DNA from: Verrucomicrobiota bacterium
Lineage (GTDB): Bacteria; Verrucomicrobiota; Kiritimatiellia; CAIVKH01
Direction of reading: 5' to 3'
Length of the DNA: 64,000 nucleotides
Assembly: GCA_024233345.1 (NCBI GenBank)
Contig: JACKPT010000002.1
Location: 124,001-188,000 of the forward strand
Shown: positions 24,655-32,721 of the stretch, in pieces
How the letters are laid out: the number at the start of each line of letters is the position of its first letter
How positions within the stretch are numbered: the stretch's first letter is position 1
Notes under the pieces: model-generated
What the model was told of the DNA's origin: nothing
What the model saw: only the letters and a program-made list of their open reading frames with translations
Databases searched by the model: none
Translations under genes and position numbers: made by a program

Positions 24655-25005
24655 TTGGATTTTCTACATGCCGCCTGCAAGGTTCTCGACGACAAGAAAG
24701 GCGAAGACCTGATCATACTCGATGTCCGCAAGCTCTCCACGATCACGGACTACTATGTCATTGCCACCGGGGCCAATTCCCGCCACATCAAGGCCCTCGC
24801 AGATGAGGTTCAACGCGTCCTGAAACAACAGGGCCGCTCGACGTACCGCCAGTCCGGTACCCCGGAAAGCGGGTGGATCGTTTCGGATTTCCTCGATTTC
24901 GTGGTACATCTTTTCGAGGCTAAAAGCCGGGAAGCCTATGACCTCGAAGGGCTGTGGAAGGATGCCCCGCAGATTCCATTACAACCGGACCGGGCGTCGG
25001 TCTGA
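24655..25005 (+). CDS. rsfS: Ribosome silencing factor (RsfS/Iojap family)
   Basis: RsfS binds ribosomal protein L14 and blocks joining of the subunits when nutrients are scarce. About 116 residues. The DLIILDVRKLSTITDYYVIATGANS region and the SGWIVSDFLDFVVHLFEAKSREAYDLEGLW C-terminal segment (read here in parts) are family signatures. The start is uncertain. No ATG is in place; the TTG at 24655 gives the listed frame, but the AAAGGAG at 24631-24637 is 17 bases away. An ATT at 24646 would sit at an ideal 8 bases and add three residues. Follows nadD in an apparent operon. Confidence 0.9.
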   Translation: MDFLHAACKVLDDKKGEDLIILDVRKLSTITDYYVIATGANSRHIKALADEVQRVLKQQGRSTYRQSGTPESGWIVSDFLDFVVHLFEAKSREAYDLEGLWKDAPQIPLQPDRASV

Positions 25006-25016
25006 GCAAACGCTGC

Positions 25017-25724
25017 TTACCGTTGGCCGTTTCCATAGCCGGGGCGGCCTTCGGCGGCCAGCAACCAGGCCCGTCTTTCTTCCTGCGCTTCAGTCCGGGA
25101 TTCATGCGATTCCCTGAGCAATGAGGGGTTCCCCGGAGCCCGGTGGCTGTCGAGCCGGGCTCGCTCTTCATCCAGGTAGGCGTATCGGGGATCCGCAGGA
25201 TGGACCAGTGGCGGCCCGAATCCTTTGGAAACGGATTCATGCACCGGTTCCCCGGCAAGAATATGTCGACCGGCTTGATCCGCTTTGGCGAGCAAGGAAC
25301 CGGGCAGTTTCCTCGCGACTCCGGGCAAGAGGGTGAGTCCGGCCGCAGGCCGTGCATTCCAAAAACACAGGACACGCAGGGGGACGGACCGGAGTCCGGT
25401 CGCCCATTCCCCCGGCACCGCCGGTACCGCGTAGCGCCCGAACGGGACCGCGAGCAATTCCCCACCGTCCTGACTTTTCAGCATCAGGCTATAGACCGGG
25501 CCCAGCCATACCGGGTGGTCTACAGAAGCCGGTCTGAGGATATAGATCTCCCCGGGCTGCCGGATGCTCCGGTCATATCTCAGGACTTCCGGGGCAACCT
25601 CGGTGTGCGGGGATGGCATGTCTTCCCGCAGCGTGAGGTCGATCTCCCGCTCGGCCATCCAGGCTGCCAGTCGTTTCCGGTCCCGGATGGTTGATCGCCT
25701 GGGATGATTGGATGGCGTGCTCAT
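25017..25724 (-). CDS. Uncharacterised protein, second gene of an overlapping pair
   Basis: A 235-residue, Arg- and Pro-rich protein with no signal peptide, membrane helix or recognised domain. The middle region (about 70-150; YILRPASVDHPVWLGPVY) looks like a compact beta fold, and the C-terminal 60 residues are highly charged (DEERARLDSHR, SRTEAQEERRAW) and probably helical. I start at the ATG at 25724, which overlaps the stop of the upstream gene as ATGA, rather than at 25763, so translation is probably coupled. It converges on rsfS. Confidence 0.6.
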   Translation of the reverse strand: MSTPSNHPRRSTIRDRKRLAAWMAEREIDLTLREDMPSPHTEVAPEVLRYDRSIRQPGEIYILRPASVDHPVWLGPVYSLMLKSQDGGELLAVPFGRYAVPAVPGEWATGLRSVPLRVLCFWNARPAAGLTLLPGVARKLPGSLLAKADQAGRHILAGEPVHESVSKGFGPPLVHPADPRYAYLDEERARLDSHRAPGNPSLLRESHESRTEAQEERRAWLLAAEGRPGYGNGQR

Positions 25725-26545
25725 TCTACTTCCATAAGGAAACCAGACGGGTCTTTTTGACAAAAATTTTCAGAATTTAATCGCAGGGCGATTTGCTCCA
25801 GCACCAGACGGGCGAGTTGGATCAGGCTGGCCGGACTTTCCCCGGGGTAGGCCGCCTTTAATTCGAGGCTGATCCTTGTCACGACGGACCGGTAGGTACG
25901 ATAGAGAACATTCATCGATACCTTTCCCCGTTCCGCCAGCTGTGGATCGTTGAGGGTATAGCCCTGATCGCGGGCCCACAGGACCAGTTTTTCCGTCTCG
26001 GTCAGGGTGGGGTAGCATCGTTGGGCGTGAGTCAGGGCAAGTTGCTGCCATTCCCAGTCGGTTGTGGAATCGGTTGGGCTGACCTGGTCAGGGATCAACT
26101 CCTCGAGTGTGCAGGCACCCTGCAGACCTTCTCCCATGGGTTGTTGCAGCGACACCATGAACTTGGGGGCATGTTCACGGCGAAGTTGCTCTCGAACCGC
26201 ATCGCGGAGCAGCATACTTGCACCTGCCTCGACCATCGCCAACCAGTCGTGCCCCTGCTCGGCGCGGGCAAACAGCCAGTCCTTGTAGCGCTTGCCCTGT
26301 CGGGAGGTCCCGACTGCCGCGTAGGTTTCCAGCCAGTGCCAGGCATGTTCCGCTTCGGCAAGAATCGGTGACCGGTTGCCGCTACGCCCGAATCCGGATG
26401 CGAACTGCTGTAAATACCCGCGGCCTCGCAGGGTTCCAAAACGCTTGAGCGATGCCTCGGTCTCCGGGGGGCACAACCGGGCCGCACAGTGGGTCTTCCA
26501 ACTGAGCCAATCCGCTTCGGATGTTGGGTGGCTGTTCTCGTTCAT
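25721..26545 (-). CDS. Uncharacterised protein with a sigma-region-4-like helical C-terminal segment
   Basis: A 274-residue cytoplasmic protein. The N-terminal half is Trp- and Ala-rich and helical. Residues about 178-225 (LTETEKLVLWARDQGY, then LAERGKVSMNVLYRTYRSVVTRI) have the spacing of a helix-turn-helix resembling sigma-70 region 4 (L-x-x-x-E/K-x-VL...A..G.S...). No region 2 is recognisable, so a sigma factor is only a weak suggestion. A TTGATT-17-TTGATA promoter (26599-26571) lies 25 bases before the ATG. It overlaps the next gene by 4 bp. Confidence 0.6.
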   Translation of the reverse strand: MNENSHPTSEADWLSWKTHCAARLCPPETEASLKRFGTLRGRGYLQQFASGFGRSGNRSPILAEAEHAWHWLETYAAVGTSRQGKRYKDWLFARAEQGHDWLAMVEAGASMLLRDAVREQLRREHAPKFMVSLQQPMGEGLQGACTLEELIPDQVSPTDSTTDWEWQQLALTHAQRCYPTLTETEKLVLWARDQGYTLNDPQLAERGKVSMNVLYRTYRSVVTRISLELKAAYPGESPASLIQLARLVLEQIALRLNSENFCQKDPSGFLMEVE

Positions 26546-26570
26546 GGCGTCTGCCTGTCCTGTATCTCTC

Positions 26571-26599
26571 TATCAAAGAGGCCTTTGTAAATAAATCAA
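26571..26599 (-). promoter_or_regulatory. Predicted promoter of the 26545-25017 gene pair
   Basis: Minus strand TTGATT (26599-26594), 17 bases, TTGATA (26576-26571). The rest of the 159-bp divergent region before ssb shows no clear promoter. Confidence 0.4.
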
Positions 26600-26704
26600 A
26601 CTTTTTGCGAAAAAATCGGGGGCTCGTTTCCTTATGTAGATGGAACCATGGCATTGAGCGAGTGCTCGGTCACCATACAAACCAACAATAGAAAGGAGAA
26701 ACTC

Positions 26705-27112
26705 ATGAGTTCCATGAATAGCGTATTCCTGATGGGGAACCTGGTCCGGGATCCCGAGACAAGAAAAACCCCCGCGGGTGTGATGGTCGGCGATTTTTCT
26801 GTCGCGGTTTCGGATCCGTATAAGGACAAGGACGGTCAGGCGGTCAATCGAACCTGCTTTGTCGATGTGGTGGTTTGGGGCCGTCAGGCAGAAACCTGTG
26901 TGGCGTACCTCCACAAGGGCTCTCCGGTATTAGTCGAGGGGAAACTCCAGCTCGATCAATGGAAAACCGATCAGGGTGAGTCCCGGTCCAGGCTTCGTGT
27001 ACGCGCCCTTCGGGTCCAGTTTCTGGGCCGCGTGATGGACGCCGGCAAACCCGCATCCGTAGCGGCGGCGGCTTCGGTTCCCGCTGAAGTGAATGAAGGT
27101 ATCCCATTTTGA
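26705..27112 (+). CDS. ssb: Single-stranded DNA-binding protein
   Basis: A 135-residue OB-fold protein that coats single-stranded DNA during replication and repair. The N-terminus NSVFLMGNLVRDPETR, the VVVWGRQAETCVAYLHKGSPVLVEGKLQ segment (read here in parts) and a C-terminal tip ending GIPF (docking tail for partner proteins) identify it. AAAGGAG lies just before the ATG at 26705; an earlier in-frame ATG at 26648 lacks one. The next gene starts 32 bp downstream and is probably co-transcribed. Confidence 0.93.
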   Translation: MSSMNSVFLMGNLVRDPETRKTPAGVMVGDFSVAVSDPYKDKDGQAVNRTCFVDVVVWGRQAETCVAYLHKGSPVLVEGKLQLDQWKTDQGESRSRLRVRALRVQFLGRVMDAGKPASVAAAASVPAEVNEGIPF

Positions 27113-27144
27113 AACCGGAATCACTACAGGAAGGAAACCGTTCC

Positions 27145-27762
27145 ATGCGTACCAACCATCCAGCCTTGCCCCCTGCGGCTGAAGTGGGAGGCTCCGACCA
27201 GGCCACCGACTACAAGGGCCGGTCGCTGTGTCTTTATCATCCCAATGCGAAGGGTACCGGGAGTGCCCTTCGCTTGGAGCCTCGGATCAACCGGGATGAC
27301 CGGGATCGCTATAATTGCTTCTTTCTGGAAATGGCTTCCCAGAAAGGTGTGGCGGTCCGCCCCGGAGGTTCGGTGGGCAATGCCAGCTTTGACTGGGAGG
27401 ATAAGATCACAGTCAAGCTGGGGTTCATGGATATCGCGGAATGTCTCACCGTGCTGGAGGGGAGGGCCGACAAGGTGGGGGCGGGCCGCAATGGCCTGTA
27501 CCATGCCACTGGAGCTGGATCGACCCTGATCGCCTTCATGGCCAACCGGGAGCAGGGAACCTTCTATTTATCCTTGTCCGCTAAGCGAACCGGGGAGGAG
27601 GCACCACGAAAAGTCGGGATGACCCTGAGCGGAGTGGAAGCCACCGGGTTGCGGTGTCTGCTCCAAACCGGTCTGTTCTTTGTGACCTTTTCTTCCCGGT
27701 TTGGCGGCGGGATCCCCCGTCGGTCCCATCGGTTGGCCCTGGTCGACGGTGTCGATGTTTAG
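27145..27762 (+). CDS. Conserved ssb-neighbour protein, possible nucleic-acid binder
   Basis: A 205-residue protein. The central region has the pattern LYHPNAKGTGSALRLEP (about 32-48), FDWEDKITVKLGFMDIAECLTVLEG (about 82-106, read in parts) and GLYHATGAG. I recognise these from a family often found beside ssb and possibly whirly/PC4-like in fold, but I cannot name a characterised member. The C-terminus (residues 165-205) has a second beta-rich, basic part. The ATG at 27145 has AGGAAGG upstream; the frame also opens from a TTG overlapping the ssb stop. Context suggests a role at single-stranded DNA. Confidence 0.7.
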   Translation: MRTNHPALPPAAEVGGSDQATDYKGRSLCLYHPNAKGTGSALRLEPRINRDDRDRYNCFFLEMASQKGVAVRPGGSVGNASFDWEDKITVKLGFMDIAECLTVLEGRADKVGAGRNGLYHATGAGSTLIAFMANREQGTFYLSLSAKRTGEEAPRKVGMTLSGVEATGLRCLLQTGLFFVTFSSRFGGGIPRRSHRLALVDGVDV

Positions 27763-27779
27763 ACGGAGGAATTCTCATC

Positions 27780-28295
27780 ATGAAACATCCATGGCTGATT
27801 GGGATCCTGATGACGCTGGGAAGCCTCTCCGCTCCGTCGGAGGAGTTTCCCCGGATCATCGATCCGGATTGCAGTTTGTTCGGGTTTCCCTTCCGAACCA
27901 GCGAGCAAACATTCATTCGGGCGGTTGGTGCTCCGGATGGATGTCTTCACGTTCCTGGGAATGAATCCTGGCTGCTCTATGGGAAGGGATGTGCCTTCCT
28001 GTTTGTGAATCAGCAGCTACAGGGAGTGCGCTTGTACCGGTCCGGTTTGCCGCCGGGTATGGACGCGTCGCAAGTTCCCGGCGCCCCATGGGAAATGGCC
28101 AATGGAATCAGGCCCGGGATGAATCTTGCGGAGATCAAGGGCATGCTGGGAGATCAACTTTCTGGTCCGCACGGATATCAGCAGAGCTATACCACCAGCA
28201 ATGCCCTGGTGCGCCTGCTCTTCAGTTGTCAGGCCGGGGAGGTGGATTCGGATCAACGTTATGTTTTGTCGGGCATTCTAGTGATGCAAAAATAG
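27780..28295 (+). CDS. Secreted protein of unknown function
   Basis: A 171-residue protein with an N-terminal signal peptide (WLIGILMTLGSLSAPS) and a GGAGG site 12 bases before the ATG. The mature part has two Cys pairs at most and a segment NGIRPGMNLAEIKGMLG (about 105-121) whose G-M-x-x-x-E-I-x-x-x-LG pattern recalls the BamE-like fold, as in cassette gene 13630. The longer frame from 27654 overlaps the previous gene and is not needed. Probably the last gene of the ssb unit (18-bp gap). Confidence 0.65.
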   Translation: MKHPWLIGILMTLGSLSAPSEEFPRIIDPDCSLFGFPFRTSEQTFIRAVGAPDGCLHVPGNESWLLYGKGCAFLFVNQQLQGVRLYRSGLPPGMDASQVPGAPWEMANGIRPGMNLAEIKGMLGDQLSGPHGYQQSYTTSNALVRLLFSCQAGEVDSDQRYVLSGILVMQK

Positions 28296-28326
28296 GCAAA
28301 CGGATCGTAGGGCCATCGGGGCTGTG

Positions 28327-28356
28327 CCCCCGGGGGGCCGCGCGGCCTCCCGGGGG
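28327..28356. repeat. 30-bp GC-rich palindrome
   Basis: Arms CCCCCGGGGGGCCGC and GCGGCCTCCCGGGGG meet without a loop and have one mismatch. It lies between two convergent genes. No T-run follows on either strand, so it may be a dispersed repeat or a factor-dependent stop. Confidence 0.55.
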
Positions 28357-28372
28357 GGCGCGAACGTTGGAA

Positions 28373-29056
28373 CTAGTCTGCCGGCGGTGGGGGCGGGGGG
28401 CGTCGATTTTTCCCCGATAAGATCCGGTCCACCGCCCGGTCCAGTTGCTGCTCTTGTTTTTCGAGTCGTGCTGCCATTTTTGATTCGAGCCCTTCGAGCA
28501 TGGCGCGTGCCTGCTCGATTCGGCGTTGATGGGAGGCGATTCTCGCCTCCTGAACCTGGGCGACCAACCCGCGTAACGCTTGCCGGATTGCCGCCCGTTC
28601 GTCCTCATTCTCTGTATTCCGATAGGCCTCGACCAAACGCTCAACTTCCGGCCGGATCGTTTCGAGAAGGGTGCGAACCTCCACCGCACGGTCCTCGGGA
28701 TCCTCACCCGGCGCGCCCCCGCCAACTGTTGTTGAAGGAGGGGGGGGATTGCCGTGCATGCGTCGGATGAATTGTTTGCGGTGTTTTTGAAGCCGTTCCC
28801 GCATTTCCGCCCGAAAGGCCTCCGGGTCCTGGTCCTGCAGAGCGATCAATCGTTGATATTCATCCGGATTGAATTCCTCCAGCATTTGCAGCCATCGCTC
28901 GGTCGGAGAGCCTGCCTGCTCGGGCGATGTAGGCATGCCCATGGCTGCCGAGTCGGGGCCGGGGCCTTGGTGCCACGAGGCACCGGGTTGCGCCAGGGTC
29001 GTGCTGCACGATGCTGCGAGTGCTGCCCAAACATACCATCGGGATACGTATTTCAT
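28373..29056 (-). CDS. Periplasmic helical protein, CpxP/Spy-like in character
   Basis: A 227-residue exported protein with a signal peptide ending LAQ (about 1-22). A region rich in Glu, Arg, Gln and Leu follows (about 50-95 and 120-215), predicted to be long helices, split by a Pro/Gly linker; the C-terminus is a run of Pro (RRPPPPPP). It resembles periplasmic stress chaperones and metal sensors in composition, but the LTxxQ motifs of CpxP are not visible. Its ATG overlaps the stop of the anti-sigma-like gene by 4 bp, so it is the last gene of the sigma operon and probably one of its targets or sensors. Confidence 0.65.
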   Translation of the reverse strand: MKYVSRWYVWAALAASCSTTLAQPGASWHQGPGPDSAAMGMPTSPEQAGSPTERWLQMLEEFNPDEYQRLIALQDQDPEAFRAEMRERLQKHRKQFIRRMHGNPPPPSTTVGGGAPGEDPEDRAVEVRTLLETIRPEVERLVEAYRNTENEDERAAIRQALRGLVAQVQEARIASHQRRIEQARAMLEGLESKMAARLEKQEQQLDRAVDRILSGKNRRPPPPPPAD

Positions 29057-29598
29057 AACGATTCTCCTTCCCAGGCCAGTAGCGCCTGTGCGAGTTCATC
29101 CGTGGTCAAGTCATCCATTCGATCAAGCGAGGCGAGGGTGAGGATCTCCTCGACAGAGGCCAGATCATCGTTCAGCGAGTCATCGTCAAAGATGGCCTGC
29201 TCGAGACCCTCCAGGCTGAATGTCCCGGAAGAGACGACGTTTGTATTCGGGTTCACACTGCGAATCATCCATCCCGCTCCCAGGCATGCGATCAGGGCAA
29301 GGGTTGCCAGGGCATACCGGGTGAGCGACCAACCCGGTGCCGATGATTCCTTGATTGCCGCTTCCCCGGTTGTGGTCAAGGCATCCTGGGCGGCCTCGCG
29401 CAGTCGGTTCATGGTCGCCTCGGGAATTGGTGGTGAGGGCGCGGCGGAGGGGGCCAGCAACTTGGGCAGGGCGTTGCGCCACGCTTGAAGTTCCTGGTCC
29501 TGGGCCAGGGCACGCCGCAATTGCCACCGTCTCCATCCGGACAGCTCGCCGGTCTGGTCGAGGAGGATCCATTGCTGATGGCGTTGATGTTTATTCAT
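29053..29598 (-). CDS. Single-pass anti-sigma-factor-like protein
   Basis: A 181-residue protein directly downstream of an ECF sigma gene (9-bp gap). The N-terminal 85 residues are cytoplasmic and helical (ELSGWRRWQLRRALAQD). One membrane helix lies at about 91-111 (YALATLALIACLGAGWMI), and the short periplasmic part is strongly acidic (FDDDSLNDDLASVEE). Gene order and topology fit an anti-sigma factor, though I see no clear zinc-anti-sigma HxxxCxxC motif. Overlaps the next gene (ATGA). Confidence 0.65.
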   Translation of the reverse strand: MNKHQRHQQWILLDQTGELSGWRRWQLRRALAQDQELQAWRNALPKLLAPSAAPSPPIPEATMNRLREAAQDALTTTGEAAIKESSAPGWSLTRYALATLALIACLGAGWMIRSVNPNTNVVSSGTFSLEGLEQAIFDDDSLNDDLASVEEILTLASLDRMDDLTTDELAQALLAWEGESL

Positions 29599-29607
29599 GA
29601 CTTGCTC

Positions 29608-30186
29608 TCATTCTTCAGCGGCCAATTCCCGCCGTAACTTGGTCAGTGCGTACTGCATGCGGGCCAGGGCGGTGTTGATGGATATGTTGAGGGTGGCAGC
29701 AATTTCCCGAAAGGTCAGATCGCCTTCGGTTCTCATCAGAAACACCATTTTCTGATCGGCGGGCAGTTGATCGACCGCACTGTGGATTCTCGCGACCCCG
29801 TCGGCAGCGGCCGCCTGCGCCTCCGGTCCCGGCTTCGGGTCGGCCAGGCAAGCCTCGAGTGTGGCTTCGCTGCCTGCTGCCGGTGCGTGTAGCGATACCG
29901 TGTCCTTGTGGCGCCGTACCAGATCGATATGCAGATTGTGGGTGATCCGGAACAGCCAACTCAGAAATCGCCCACCCCGGAATTGCTCCAAATTGCGTAT
30001 CGCCTTGAGCCAGGTTTCCTGGAAGAGCTCTTCCGCTCCGTGAGGACTGGCCGTCAACCGAAGCGCGTAGGCATAGACCGGTTGCCGGGTCAGGGTAACC
30101 AGTTCCTCCAGGGCTTGAATTGAACCCTGTTGATACGCTGCGATGCATGTCATCACCTTCTCTTCTGATAGCTCTTGGTCGTTCAT
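29608..30186 (-). CDS. ECF-type RNA polymerase sigma factor
   Basis: A 192-residue sigma-70-family factor with only regions 2 and 4. Region 2 (about 22-95) has AEELFQETWLKAIRNLEQF and FLSWLFRITHNLHIDLVRRH, which bind the -10 element and core enzyme. Region 4 (about 135-188) has LPADQKMVFLMR and the helix-turn-helix LTFREIAATLNISINTALARM. The linker holds an acidic/Pro-rich stretch. It should direct transcription of an envelope-stress regulon, including its own operon, when the adjacent anti-sigma factor releases it. Confidence 0.93.
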   Translation of the reverse strand: MNDQELSEEKVMTCIAAYQQGSIQALEELVTLTRQPVYAYALRLTASPHGAEELFQETWLKAIRNLEQFRGGRFLSWLFRITHNLHIDLVRRHKDTVSLHAPAAGSEATLEACLADPKPGPEAQAAAADGVARIHSAVDQLPADQKMVFLMRTEGDLTFREIAATLNISINTALARMQYALTKLRRELAAEE

Positions 30187-30228
30187 GGCTGGGCCATCAT
30201 CAAACAGAGAACGGGTGCGACTCCGGCA

Positions 30229-30939
30229 TTATTGTATCGATGCCCCATTTTGGAAAAAAGACAGGGCAAGCCGGACGCCTTCAGCCCCCCAGTGCCCGGC
30301 GGTCTGATAACACTCCCGTCCATGCGAGAGAAGAATGCCCCCCAGAGTCCGGGCATCGAGCGGGGCCACCACCGCAAGGGCGAGGGCAACCGTGAGCAGA
30401 TTCATCAGGTAGATCAGGCTGTACGAGAACAGTCGGCCATGCTCATGGATGTCCGGTTGGCGAAGTTGGAGGATGGCGAGGGTAAAGGTCAGATGATAGG
30501 CCCAGGTAAACCCCAGGACCGCGGCCCAGAAGGGCAGGTACGGCTGCATTGGCCATTTCATCCGCAGCAGAAAAAATACCGCTGCAGCGAGCGCGGTATA
30601 GAATGGAAAGAAGTACGGGGCCAGGGTGATCCAGACATTCGACTTGGACAGGGTGACACTGCCCCCGCTTTCTCCAACCTTTACCTTGTGGACCCTGGCC
30701 CCCATCAGTAATCCCCAGAGGGCATGGGTCAATTCGTGGGCCAGTACATAGCTTTTGGTCGGCCGGGGTAGGGAGATGAACAGGATCACCCAAAAGAGAA
30801 AGCCGCCATAAAACCACAAGGCCGACAAGGACTTGAGGGCATCGCCCGGAAGCGCCAGCAACATGTCATACAGGGCCAATGATGCTGCCGCGCAAAGCGG
30901 GAGTAACCCAACCCCAACCAGGAATTTCAGTGCCTTCAT
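30229..30939 (-). CDS. Membrane protein with M50-type HExxH zinc-protease motif
   Basis: A 236-residue polytopic membrane protein with about five hydrophobic segments. The second or third helix carries AHELTHALWG, the HExxH zinc motif of M50B-like intramembrane proteases. LAPYFFPFYT about 40 residues later resembles the conserved region that supplies the third ligand. It lies 42 bp upstream of the ECF sigma gene on the same strand. In known systems, M50 proteases cut anti-sigma factors inside the membrane, so this enzyme may release the sigma factor; that is inferred from gene order. A M50-like fold without proteolysis is also possible. Confidence 0.7.
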   Translation of the reverse strand: MKALKFLVGVGLLPLCAAASLALYDMLLALPGDALKSLSALWFYGGFLFWVILFISLPRPTKSYVLAHELTHALWGLLMGARVHKVKVGESGGSVTLSKSNVWITLAPYFFPFYTALAAAVFFLLRMKWPMQPYLPFWAAVLGFTWAYHLTFTLAILQLRQPDIHEHGRLFSYSLIYLMNLLTVALALAVVAPLDARTLGGILLSHGRECYQTAGHWGAEGVRLALSFFQNGASIQ

Positions 30940-31190
30940 GTGATCATCCGGTGGTATTCATATCAAGGTTGATGGCCACCCGCAAAAGGTCTTTCGGTTG
31001 GGTCGGTAACCAAAGCAGGCGTCAGGGGCCAGGCAGCGGGGAGCATGCTCCACACACTACCTGGGCATTTCTGTTTCCATCGACCCTGAAGTTGTCGGGT
31101 ATCAGCAGGCGGGTAATGGGAAGATGAATTGTATAAGTTATAGAACAATAATGGATTACAAAATATCGGTAGAATGTTTTACTAAAATAC

Positions 31191-31219
31191 TTGACTTGTT
31201 TGTGTGCGCTCCCTAGATT
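31191..31219 (+). promoter_or_regulatory. Strong predicted promoter of the small secreted protein
   Basis: TTGACT (31191-31196), 17 bases, TAGATT (31214-31219), preceded by an AT-rich stretch (31130-31190) that may act as an UP element. The remainder of the 348-bp gap (30940-31287) shows no gene. Confidence 0.65.
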
Positions 31220-31287
31220 GCCGCACTGAACAGCGGGCTCAGTGCGGCTTGCCTGCGAAAAATGAATGGGAAAATGGAGGAACGAAT

Positions 31288-31725
31288 ATGAAAAAGGCAT
31301 TGATCTTTGCATTGACGACCGCGGCCCTGACCCTGGGCAGCTTTGGTGATGGTTTGTGGTTCAAGGAAGTTTCCAACCGGTATGACTACACCAAGTACGC
31401 GACCTGGCTGATGACCCAGTTGAAAATCAATTTTGGGGTTTGGCCAGTGGCTCCCGGGCATTCCGCCGGATGTGTGTTCACGGATGATGGATGGAACAGT
31501 GTCTACTGGCAGAATGCTCAGTGGGAATACAACGCCCAGGGTGCTTACGGCACATGGGATGAGCATTGGACGGTGTATATCACGGCCAGTGGCGAGAATG
31601 GCCAGTACATGGGTCAGGACCTGGTTCCCTTCAATATTGAATTTGCCCTGTATCTGGTTGACCAGTATGGCAACTGGTACTGGGATAACAATGGCGGGAT
31701 GAATTACTCGTATTTTATCGACTGA
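31288..31725 (+). CDS. Small secreted protein resembling a carbohydrate-binding module
   Basis: A 145-residue exported protein with a signal peptide (MKKALIFALTTAALTLGSFG) and a GGAGG site 8 bases before the ATG. The mature part is very rich in Trp, Tyr and Asn. The C-terminal pattern NIEFALYLVDQYGNWYWDN followed by NGGMNYSYF resembles the F-x-FV..DG..WWDNNNGxNY signature of starch/glycogen-binding modules (CBM21/25/53-like). It has its own strong promoter and terminator, so it is probably abundant. No catalytic domain is present. A role in binding a polysaccharide at the surface is inferred. Confidence 0.65.
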   Translation: MKKALIFALTTAALTLGSFGDGLWFKEVSNRYDYTKYATWLMTQLKINFGVWPVAPGHSAGCVFTDDGWNSVYWQNAQWEYNAQGAYGTWDEHWTVYITASGENGQYMGQDLVPFNIEFALYLVDQYGNWYWDNNGGMNYSYFID

Positions 31726-31752
31726 TTGCCTGACAATCGTTGATCTTGTTGC

Positions 31753-31783
31753 GCCCCCGGAAGCGATTCCGGGGGCTTTTTTT
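31753..31783 (+). terminator. Rho-independent terminator after the small secreted protein
   Basis: Perfect 10-bp stem GCCCCCGGAA/TTCCGGGGGC with a GCGA tetraloop, then seven T. Confidence 0.92.
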
Positions 31784-31787
31784 CGGC

Positions 31788-32564
31788 TCAGGGGGTATCT
31801 GCAGGGGTCATACCCGGCGAGATCTCATTGGGTCCGGTGGGGGGGGGGCCGGGCGGCGCACGATTGAACAGCTTACTCCAGTCCATTTGCGTGGTGGTGT
31901 AGATGTGCCGAATCTGCTGGACGAACGCGGAGATTTCCTGCTCGTCCTGCAGCCCGGCGGCCCGGGCGAGGTCGGCCAGGGACTCGCGGCGATCCTGCTC
32001 GGATCGCCGAATGATATCGCCCATGGTTTGCCTGATTTCCTGCTGCAGGGCGAGCTTGCGCTCCGGAGTGGGCTGGCTATCGGCTTCAATCCACAGTTCA
32101 TCCAGAGCCAGTAACTGATTCTTGATGGCGGAAATCCGGCTCTTTTCCTGTTCGGTCGCGGCGGTCGCCTCCCGCAGCTCGAGCCGGTTGAATTCGCGGT
32201 CCATGGCCCGGTCAAAGCTGGCCAGGTTGCGGGTGAGTACCGAATTGGTATCCACGCTAGCCCGCCCGGTAGTGGTATCGATTTCGACGGAGGTCCGGAT
32301 AAGGCCTGGGTCATTGATGTCCGGAGCTGGGATGGGCGCCGATGGCGCCGGAATGGATGGGGCGCCTGATGCCATTGCAGAGGCTTGTTCCGTGGTTTGG
32401 GGCCGGACTAGTGGGGCGGACTGGTGGGCTTGCAGTTCTGTCTCCAGGTTGGCGAGGGCGCTGCTTAATGCCCGATTCCTCCGCTGAAGGCTGACGCCCC
32501 AGGCGATAGAAGCAGCAAGGGCGATCAGAAGTAGCCACGAAACCTTGTGTGCGATCCATTTCAT
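31788..32564 (-). CDS. Single-pass membrane protein with coiled coil, unknown function
   Basis: A 258-residue protein: a membrane anchor (about 8-25, VSWLLLIALAASIAWGVSL), a short coiled coil (25-48), a Pro/Ala-rich linker (65-90) and a helical domain rich in Glu, Arg and Gln (110-230). The C-terminus is Pro-rich (PPGPPPTGP). No family recognised. On the minus strand a TAGGAT box (32576-32571) lies 6 bases before the ATG, matching the leaderless pattern of other genes here. It is divergent from the envelope cluster and could belong to it functionally. Confidence 0.65.
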   Translation of the reverse strand: MKWIAHKVSWLLLIALAASIAWGVSLQRRNRALSSALANLETELQAHQSAPLVRPQTTEQASAMASGAPSIPAPSAPIPAPDINDPGLIRTSVEIDTTTGRASVDTNSVLTRNLASFDRAMDREFNRLELREATAATEQEKSRISAIKNQLLALDELWIEADSQPTPERKLALQQEIRQTMGDIIRRSEQDRRESLADLARAAGLQDEQEISAFVQQIRHIYTTTQMDWSKLFNRAPPGPPPTGPNEISPGMTPADTP

Positions 32565-32721
32565 GCCCCCATCCTAACGCCAAATTTCTCCAGCGCGAGC
32601 TTGAGATTGTCCGGATCGGTACCTTTGTGGGGCCCGGAAATTGGATGGCTTGCGCAAAGTAAACGATGAGCTTGCCATTCATGCCTCGATTCTTCAGTGT
32701 TCAGCGTTTGGGTCGAAGAAC

